The position numbers were made by a program, and so were the translations under genes. Below are positions 1 to 6,752 of a stretch of DNA of 11,728 nt, piece after piece. The DNA comes from Neonectria sp. B-13 (Eukaryota > Ascomycota > Sordariomycetes > Hypocreales > Nectriaceae). Location: positions 9,239-20,966 of the forward strand of contig NOKP01000110.1 of the NCBI GenBank assembly GCA_002682825.1, given 5' to 3'. The notes under the pieces are model-generated. The model did not search any database and had not been told where the DNA came from. It worked only from the letters and a program-made list of their open reading frames with translations. Position 1 is the first letter of the stretch. The number at the start of each line of letters is the position of its first letter.

Positions 1-950
1 TTTTGCGCATATCTATCATTTTGGTCAAGTTCTGTGTAAGTAAAGTTGTTGATTTTTGGTGGTGCTTTTTTTTTTCTGCGTGGCGAAAGAGTGGGGTTGG
101 CGAAAGAGTGGTTGTGCATGGTAGTCGAGGTTGAAGTCGTCCGAATTGATTGCGAAGTTAAGCCGCGACAGGTCGCTGAAAAGGGTTTTCCCACGGCCAG
201 TGGAACCAAGCAGACGAGAGGCGCGAAGGCTTTGCAATGCTGAGAGGGGGCGAGGTTCTGGACATCTGCAATAGTCAGGGGATGATGTTGGGAAGGACTG
301 TGTGGTTCATTCTTACTTTCTTGGCTGAGCAGCTCTAACGCGTCAGGAGTGCAGGACCCACGCCCTCGCAGACGGAAATGAACGAACTACGGAAGCATCA
401 AGGCCGTTTCCAATGGGATTGTCCTTGATAATCTTTAACCGCAGTGGATCGTCCATCGTCGATGGGATGGTCTCGAGGAGGGAAAGATTGAAAAGATCGA
501 GACCCAAGAGGCGTACCCACTTACGTGGATCAGGACCCAGCCACCCAAAACCCCACGAAGCACAGCCACAGACCACGTAGGATTGTGGATAGGTCGCAAA
601 TCCATTTACCCAATCGCATGGATAGGTACCTTGCCCCTCCAGGCCCAAGAGACCGAGGCTTAAGATTCAACTTCCCAAAACATCCAGCTAGCACGACCCT
701 TTTGAAATCCGACGCAAGCAGGAACGCCGAAACTGGCATGCTCGTGGCCTCTTGCGGATCGCTTCGTGTATTGCATTGACACCCGCAGAGTACACCGTCG
801 TCGTGTTCGCCCCATGTGGCTCTCCACGAGAAACAGAGTCGATAACAGCAACTGCACCCTGTAGCCACGGGTCACAAGATCGCACTCGATCTGTGGCCCA
901 TTAAATAGCAAAGGGCGGATACCCTTGATATCGCAGCTTAAAGTGAAAAG
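1..950. other. No supportable gene; left-edge intergenic or decayed DNA
   Basis: Several short open frames exist on both strands, but none shows a recognisable domain, signal peptide or conserved motif. A run of 11 T lies near 67-77. The right part could hold the decayed N-terminal half of the kinase fragment that follows, but I could not find a glycine-rich loop, a VAIK-type lysine or an HRD/HTD catalytic loop in any plus-strand frame. Confidence 0.5.
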
Positions 951-1021
951 TCGATCCAGATGGTGTTCTTCATGAACCCAGTCGTTGCGTGGCTTGTGTT
1001 CAGGGGGAAGATCCCACCCTG

Positions 1022-1651
1022 GGTGACAGTCTGTTGTCATTGGCGCTACTCTCCGACTTTGGAGAAGCTAGACTCGGCCCTGGACCCCACGCTGGCGACA
1101 TCATGCCAATCATGTATCAAGCCCCGGAGACGCTCTTGTTCAATGGGGTTATCCGGTCGACATCTGGAGCGTGGGACTTAGAGCATGTGTTCAAATCAAA
1201 GTTGCAGCTCCACCGATGGAGTCACTGACTACTCCTCGTTTGTCCTAGGTGTGGGATCTCCTTGAAGGAAAGATGCCGTTCAACGCCCGCAAAGAAGACG
1301 GCAGCTTCTCGGACGGAGCTCACTTCGCCGAACTTGTTGCAGCCCTAGGCCCACCACCCCCATGGCTCTTCAACCGGCATCGCAATAGAGCGCTCGAGTA
1401 CTGGATGAGCATGGTGCGCATGACGGAAAGACACTTAGTATCAAATTCTTTGACGGATAGTCTAACCATTTACTGTCTCTCAGGAAACCGGGGCGAGTTT
1501 GCGCCTATACCGAAGGAGAAGACCCTGGAGGCAGACTAAACTTGAGGATAATGTCAAGTTCCTCCAGGTCATTCGAAGAGCCTTTGCCTGGGATCCGGAC
1601 GCTCAGCCTACAGCGAGGCAACTTCTACAAGATCCGTGGTTGACGGACTAG
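1022..1651 (+). pseudogene. SRPK-like protein kinase, C-terminal fragment
   Basis: This is the C-lobe of a fungal SRPK-like serine/threonine kinase. The frame starting at 1022 shows SDFGEARLG (DFG at 1055-1063), then GDIMPIMYQAPETLLFN (APE at 1121-1129). The next motif, WGYPVDIWSVG, is read one base out of register from 1144, so about one base is missing near 1142-1145. VWDLLEGKMPFNAR starts at 1249, directly after a cctag acceptor with an upstream ctgac branch-like site. A second likely intron is 1414-1483 (GTGCGC ... TCTAACC ... CAG, phase 0). Splicing it opens the frame to AFAWDPDAQPTARQLL and a TAG at 1649-1651, matching the usual C-terminal kinase helix. Within that last exon, GEFAPIPKEKTLE fits the family better but lies in a different frame, which suggests compensating frameshifts. 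The N-lobe and catalytic loop are absent, so an active kinase is unlikely. An expressed gene with unusual introns is the less likely alternative. Confidence 0.75.
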
Positions 1652-2336
1652 ACCAGGGGTGCCGAGTTGCTCCATTGTTCCATGGATTCGGTAGAAACGG
1701 TATATATGCAACGAGTTCCTCTATTGCGCCAGAATTTTCACGGCTTGGTGCTTCTAGACGTAGCATATTATCACCTAAACCTGTTTCTTGGCTACTCCTC
1801 CGATCATAGCAACGCGGATGGGTGTCAGGGCCCAAAACTGCGGCCGCACCATCAACGACGCGGCGTAGGCCAAATGGGGAATAGGGGTAGCGCGGAGATA
1901 CAGTACCAAGAGAGCTATATAAGGAGCAGTGGATGGGCCCTCATAGAAGGAGGAGGCCAGGGTTCAGTTTGTATATCTGTCGAGACCTACGAATTGTCTG
2001 CGGACCGCACTTCGGGAGACCTCGTCACCCTGTTGATGACGCGGCCATGACAATGAGTCTCTCGGCCCGGGCTTGCTTCACAAGGAGCGATCAATCAACT
2101 GTAGCTCGGCCGGGATTCACAACCCACCCCTGCACAATAGACCGCAGGCACTGCCTAGAGCTTGAAATGGTACGCTCAGAATAAATCCATTTTTGCGTGT
2201 TGCAAGTGGCCCGCCAACAGTCGGCCGAGCTTAAACTCCGACGGAGAACTCCACGCAACGACCGAAGCTTCCTCTCTAGACATCTCAAAGGTATCTAGGC
2301 TCCCAACATTATACCATTCCCCCGCAATCCATAAAA
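1652..2336. other. Intergenic; no gene recognised
   Basis: A 127-codon plus-strand frame (1667-2050) covers part of this stretch but shows no domain, membrane segment or family motif, and its composition looks random. A TATA-like string (ctatataagg) lies at 1915-1924 with no convincing gene behind it. The stretch from about 2280 to 2480 is visibly AT-richer than its surroundings and contains the introns of the neighbouring minus-strand gene. Confidence 0.5.
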
Positions 2337-2692
2337 TCAGCACTAGGATTACCATACGTGTTAGTATACTACGTATAAGCCATAATTATCACGTTGGCAA
2401 CGACGGAATAAGTACTTACAGCACTCTATAGTCACCATTTACATTAGCATCCCACAGCCAGCAATTATAAAGTCGTTCATAGCGACAAGGAAGGACTTAC
2501 GCCACGTCTGGTAACTGCGCCGGTAGCCCAGGTGCAATTGCAGCCAAAGATATTGCAATCGCATTCACCAGAAGTCTGGGGACCAGCACAACAGCTTTGG
2601 CATCGCCTCTCTAGCAAAGGGTTTGAGTCTTGTAGGGGACTTGAGAGCGCGACCCCGGCAAGAACGGCGAAAATCGCAACCATGACTTTCAT
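2337..2692 (-). CDS. Small secreted cysteine-rich protein (effector-like)
   Basis: The first exon (2692-2501) encodes 64 residues. ATG sits in a good fungal context (CCAAAATGA). Residues 1-18 form a signal peptide (MKVMVAIFAVLAGVALSS). A short pro-segment ends in a dibasic RR at 29-30, a Kex2-type site. The mature part starts at C31 and carries cysteines at 31, 34, 35, 44, 46, 51 and 53. A perfect donor GTAAGT follows codon 64 (2500-2495). Without splicing the frame stops after 71 residues with seven cysteines. A second GTAAGT at 2419-2414 and the branch sequence TACTAAC (2366-2360) ahead of CCTAG (ending 2343) point to introns 2500-2426 and 2419-2343, with a 6-nt exon between, or to one intron 2500-2343. 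Either way the last exon reads TGC TGA, adding an eighth cysteine and then stop. The function is not known. Small size, secretion, processing site and dense cysteines resemble fungal effectors or antimicrobial peptides, which is inference only. Confidence 0.65.
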
Positions 2693-3693
2693 TTTGGCGA
2701 AGAGGGAGTTAAATCAACAAGAATTTCGGGAATAGGACAGTGTAAAGATGATGTAAGGTATAGTGCTCTTCAAAGCTGCTATTTACCTGAGGGAACGAGC
2801 TGCTTAAGTATTCCCCGTATCTTGGATAAGCCGATAGGTCATATCTAATGTGCATATACTTAGGAATCCAGCGGTATGTCTTATGTCTCTTCTCTTGCTA
2901 CTCTTGGCATGCATATGGTTCAGAATTGGCCGATTCGGCAGAGTGAGCTGTCTTGAGTTACTTAACCATTTGCACCTCAGGATTATAGTTATATGAACCC
3001 TTGCCTCCGTGCCTTGTCTCGGCGGTATTTCTGCCGTACCTCGGCGGTGGCACTCCGGCAAGAGCCCTTGAACCGCCACACCTACAAGAAGTATATGGCA
3101 TATTTGCGACACACGTGGTTGCCTTCGAAAATGGTGGACGAGTGCAAGCGGCTGCGAATTCGACAAGGAACCGGAACGATACAACGGGAGCATACTAGCC
3201 ACCAATCCCGTCCCCCCTCGCCTCTTGTAAGCCTTTTGCGAACCGAATTTGGAGCCAGCGGGTATGCTCTAATTCCCGGGGGCTCGTGCTGTGTACAGGA
3301 AACTGTGATGGGCGGACTCTGTGTGGCGTAGAGTATACTGCATATGTTGGTAATCCCCGAGTCTACTCCGTGAAACAGTCCCGCCGACCTTACATGCCCC
3401 AAACCTGGCCCCCTTTTCCATGCCTCTACTGGTGCAAGTATCAAAAACTGCCACAACATGATTGGGCACCAAAAATCGAATGTGGGATTGGAAGCATGGT
3501 GTGAAGGTATGAGCGGCAAGTTGCCGGCGGTCTAACCTGGTCCAATGAGGCCTGCAGACGGACGCCTCTGCATCAGAAGTCAGCCGCCCGTCCTCGACGG
3601 TTGGCTTGAAGATACACACGTGATTATTGTCACTCGCAGCCGTGCTTTCGACCTGCCATGGAGTAACACGTTTCTCAGACCTCGCCGTCGGAA
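2693..3693. other. Intergenic; no gene recognised
   Basis: The left end should hold the promoter of the minus-strand cysteine-rich gene, though I see no clear TATA box. Open frames of 112 codons (plus, 2993-3331), 145 codons (minus, 3082-3519) and 203 codons (minus, 3269-3880) overlap one another, show no motif, signal peptide or domain, and do not agree on a strand. The stretch 3000-3200 has fairly coding-like composition in two plus frames, but I cannot assign either. It may be a relic. Confidence 0.45.
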
Positions 3694-4283
3694 ATGACAA
3701 CACCATCGAGCCACGTGCGCCACCGTTTCGCTTCCGTCCAGGGAGCGGTGGTTGCTGATCCGCCTCTAACAGCTGCCCCTTCACCCAGCGAGTCCTGGAG
3801 AACGACACCGCGGCGTTCCCTACCGCGTCGCGACGCGTCGAGACCGATCTCGTAGCTCTGCTGCCCGCATCGGTGCTCACCTGCGTCGATGCGGAGCTCG
3901 ATCTGCGGTGATTAGCCGTTGTTTACGATTGGTTGTGAATCGCGGGATGGCCCATGCCGCCGCGCTCGCTCCATCAACAGCGCCTCCTCAACCGCGAGAT
4001 CTTGATCACCGAGAGGCTAGACATGCACCTGGTGTGAGAGGGCGGCCGCATATTCGTCAAGCCGCTACCGCATTTCCTCCTCGAGCCGCGCTTCGGGGAG
4101 GAAAACCTGCGCTGCTCGCAGCCGCCTGGTCCCCTTGCGGACGACCAACCGTGTGCCTACAGGGGCCGTCGGGACAGGAGACAACTGGCCGCGGGCGAGA
4201 TGGCGGTGCTAGAGGAGCCGTGCCGGGTCGTCGTAATGGTGTTGGGCTTCTGCGACAGCCTGGCCGCGGCGTCTTTGATATAG
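3694..4283 (+). pseudogene. DUF6601-like fungal protein, broken N-terminal fragment
   Basis: Reading the frame that ends at the TAG 4281-4283 gives a long, protein-like stretch: RVLENDTAAFPTASRR, then DLR-stop-LAVVYDWL-stop-IAGWPMPPRSLHQQ, NREILITERLDMHLV-stop-EGGRIF, VKPLPHFLLEPRF. The order W-L-(W)-x-A-G, P-R-x-L-H, REIxxTE, HLV(W), GRIFVKPLP matches, as I recall it, the N-terminal part of the fungal family DUF6601, proteins of unknown function with later membrane segments. Three in-frame TGA codons (3909, 3936, 4035) interrupt it. At least the last two sit where the family has tryptophan. An ATG at 3694 opens a different frame that could be the original start, with a frameshift near 3785. 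The usual cysteine-rich and membrane parts that should follow about position 4130 are missing; the frame instead runs antisense over the bZIP 3' end. Most likely a truncated pseudogene. Confidence 0.65.
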
Positions 4284-5066
4284 CTCTCGATGAAAGGGCA
4301 TCCGCAGCCGCCATGCTGGAGGATCATGTCCCTGAGCATGAGCACCTCGGCGCGCAGCTTGGCGTACTGGTGCTTGAGGCTCTCGTTGACGGCGCCGACG
4401 GTGGCCTCTTGGGCCTGCAGGTCCTCTATGCCACGCTGCTTGCGGACACGGCACTTGGCGGCGGCTGCGCGATTGCGGGCGCAAAGGCGTATCTTCTTGT
4501 CCGACCCGGACGCTGGGCTATCGGTCTGGGAGGAGGATAGGTCGGTCAACCGAGAAATTCGGCGGGTAGCGATCGAATAGGGTCCTGGGGGCGACCGTCC
4601 TTGTAATGATTTCCCTGTTCTGCGCCGGCCACGCTTTTGGAGGGCGACCACGGCGTTTCGGCTGAATGGATGACGATTGTGGTTGCGGCGGCTGGTGTTC
4701 CGTCTCGTGAGATGGGCCATATGCGACCGTCAATGACCCGCTGGAGGCGAGATCGACGAAGTTGGAGGACCAAGCGCCGCGAGGTGTAGTATTGGTGGTG
4801 TCAGAATGGGCCCCTGGCTCTGCTTCGGGAAGAATCCTGTCCTTGTCGTTCCGCACCGAGGAAGGCATAGGCGCGGCCGACTGGCCAAGCAACAGTGTTC
4901 CACCATGCTCGGCTGATAAAGATGGAAAGGGGGGTCCGAGGTCATTGCCTTGTTGTATTGGGACAAGAGGCTTTGGGCGTGTCTGGTAGCCTCGGACCTG
5001 CCAAGCCAATAAAAGGGTGTTTAGCGACTGGTACTGGAGAGATGTAATCCAGATCGTCAAATCCAT
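4157..5066 (-). CDS. bZIP transcription factor (ATF/CREB-type) with AT-hook
   Basis: Likely a nuclear DNA-binding regulator. The 3' exon carries a bZIP basic region (IRLCARNRAAAAKCRVRKQ, about 4437-4500) followed directly by a leucine-zipper heptad series, then the fungal ATF-type tail HGGCGCPFIESYIKDAAARL. Upstream in another frame is an AT-hook, PKRRGRPPKAW (KRRGRPPK at 4658-4635). The two frames join cleanly if a 70-nt phase-0 intron 4595-4526 is removed: weak donor GTCGCC, branch-like TTGACC, pyrimidine-rich ATCCTCCTCCCAG. A second phase-0 intron, 5034-4983 (GTACCA ... GCTAAAC ... CTACCAG, 52 nt), would join a first exon reading DDLDYISP. The start is unresolved: the ATG at 5066-5064 is one base out of frame with that exon, as if a T was lost from GATTTT. 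So either a 5' exon is missed or the gene has one frameshift. The last 20 or so residues are low complexity. The gene overlaps the convergent DUF6601-like remnant. Confidence 0.68.
4526..4595 (-). other. Predicted intron joining AT-hook and bZIP exons
   Basis: The 70-nt segment starts GTCGCC and ends in a strong pyrimidine tract plus CAG. Both boundaries are phase 0, so removal joins the frame ending NREIITRT to the one starting TDSPASGSDKK without a stop. The donor deviates from the GTRNGT seen elsewhere in the window, so splicing efficiency is uncertain. A plain one-base frameshift is the alternative. Confidence 0.55.
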
Positions 5067-5222
5067 CAGAAACGGCCCACGGCTTGATATAAGCTTCCGA
5101 GCCACACCGCCAGAACAAGATGAAGCCTCTACTCCGTGACACCAGAGCCTTTCACATGGCGATTGCAATGAGATGTCCATTCTCACGTCCAAGTTTTCAA
5201 CCAATTATCGTGTGAAAGGACG

Positions 5223-6683
5223 TTACCAAATCAAATCTACGCTACTCGCCTCGTCCACCGCCGTCCCCGCCGCACCTCCCATCATCTTCCCCGCCAGGGT
5301 CATTGGCATCTCGTCGCTAAGAAACCTGCGGCCCGCAGTCGCCTCTCCACGCACCAGCGCCACGAGCCTGTCCTCGAGCCCACGCGCAGAAGAGGGCTCC
5401 CGCCGCGCGTGCAGCGTGTCGAACACCATAAGAAGGCGTCCGACATGGTCTAGTTGGGTGCATCCCCGTCGCTGCCGTTCGAAGGGTTTATCGCTGTCAG
5501 CGTGGTAGACGCGCTGAACGACATCGAGCTGAAGTCCGAGTACAGGTTAAACGTGCATGGCGATGTGGGGTACTCGGCGGCGCTGCGGCAGACGACGGCC
5601 TGCTGGATGTCAGTAGGCCGGTTGGTAATCGTCTTGAGGAGACTGGCATCAGCTTGAAGCGCTGGAACCACTCGGCGTTGTCTACAGACGTCATTGGGAA
5701 AGGTCAACTTCATTTTGCAGAATGGAGACAAGCAAGGGCCACGAACTCATCACACATGACCTACCGAGTCTGGCGCTGCGGATTGCGGTGTTTCATCATT
5801 TAGGGCAGCGGAGGAGTGTAGAGTTGCATCTGGGATGATAATACCTGAAGCCACTGTTGGTGCTGTTGCTGCTAGTGGTGCTCGACCATGGCTTGGACGG
5901 GTTGGTTCTCGAGAGCCATGACGTCCGCCTGTTTGCCGGGTGGACAACGTCCCCTGAATGCATTTAACCAGGCGACGCTGTCCGCGGTCGTCTAGTTCCA
6001 TCCATCGTCAAACTGGTAATTGATGATATGGGCTTGTCGTTGCAGGTCATAATCTGTGGGCTCGGTACCGAGCGCTCGCGGCGACTTAATGCATTTGCTC
6101 GACGACGGCTCCGAATTGACTGTGTACAAAAATTTTCGAATCGATCTTCATCGAATCCGTTGATCAGCCACTGGGCGAAAACGTCGCATGGTGTGGTCGA
6201 TGCTTTCTCAACCCGCCCCACGATATGACAGGCTTCTACCTGTAGCACATTGTCGATGGTGGTTAGTCCAAGTAGTTTTCTGATCGAGATGTAGTCGCGA
6301 AGCTGCTGCTCCAGCGGACAGGCCTCAAACAGATTATCCTTGCCGTCAGTCTTCGGAATAGACAATCTGTTCTCCATCGCCGAACGGAGGGGTTCAAATT
6401 GCGTCTGGCGCACGACCTCGGGCGACAACATGAACAGGTCCCTCAGTCACGAAAGATTACAGTCGATGCTCTGTGGGAATAGTACCTCTCTGGCGAGGAT
6501 CAGACGGCATGCCTCGAGCATCATCGCATCGTCGTCGGGTAGGCTTCCCGTCTCATCCTCGTGGCTCGCCATGAAGAGGGCGAGCTCCATCTTGATGAGC
6601 TCGTAGGCACTCGGTGATTTCGGTGGCAAGCGGCCCGCAAAGTAGGGAAAAGGCGTGTTCTGCTTCATGTCAATAATATCCAT
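5223..6683 (-). pseudogene. Decayed C-terminal repeat region of homeobox/C2H2 regulator
   Basis: This continues the 660-codon reading frame upstream (to the right). After the lost acceptor near 6685 the frame reads NTPFPYFAG, then repeats a pattern roughly every 90-100 residues: SAYELIKMEL ... LPDDDAMMLEACRLILARE (6611-6486); CPLEQQLRDYIS ... IDNVLQVEACHIVGRVE (6320-6215); ALGTEPTDYDLQRQAHII ... FDDGWN-stop-TTADSVAWLNAFR (about 6075-5955); VDNAEWFQRFK (about 5682-5650); and LEDRLVALVRGE ... GRRFLSDE (about 5372-5300). Related fungal homeobox/C2H2 proteins, as I recall them, carry such a repeat tail. Damage: TGA at 6449-6447 where the repeat context suggests Trp, a frame change near 6125, TAG at 5994-5992 and 5874-5872 (both fit CAG to TAG), a probable two-base loss near 5695, and further frame changes to 5223. 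No function can be expected from this part. Confidence 0.75.
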
Positions 6684-6685
6684 TG

Positions 6686-6752
6686 TGCGCAGAAAAAATA
6701 CAAAAGTTAGACGCTGCCGGCCGATTCATGGGAAATTAAAGGGGTCTCATAC
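6686..6752 (-). other. Intron remnant with lost 3' splice site
   Basis: The donor GTATGA at 6752-6747 lies at codon phase 1. A branch-like TCTAAC lies near 6710 with a T-rich run after it. Just before the frame that resumes as DIIDMKQNTPFPY, the sequence is CTGCGCACAATGG. If the AA were AG, the exon would start TGG and the joined codon GTG would restore frame exactly. No other nearby AG gives the right phase. I infer a G-to-A change that destroyed the acceptor. Confidence 0.55.

Noticed and set aside
3001..3198. A fragment resembling a coding stretch (EVYGIFATHVVAFENGGRV)
   Set aside because: I could not tie it to any family, and a competing plus frame over the same bases is equally open.
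3269..3880. 203-codon minus-strand frame
   Set aside because: No motif or domain, and its right part is antisense to the start of the DUF6601-like relic.
3908..4540. 210-codon plus-strand frame across the bZIP gene
   Set aside because: It is antisense to the bZIP coding exon and in a different frame from the DUF6601-like motifs.
5800..6683. Classical RIP as the sole cause of the stops
   Set aside because: The two CAG-to-TAG changes fit CpA, but the inferred TGG-to-TGA and AG-to-AA changes do not lie in CpA context, and GC content is not depressed.
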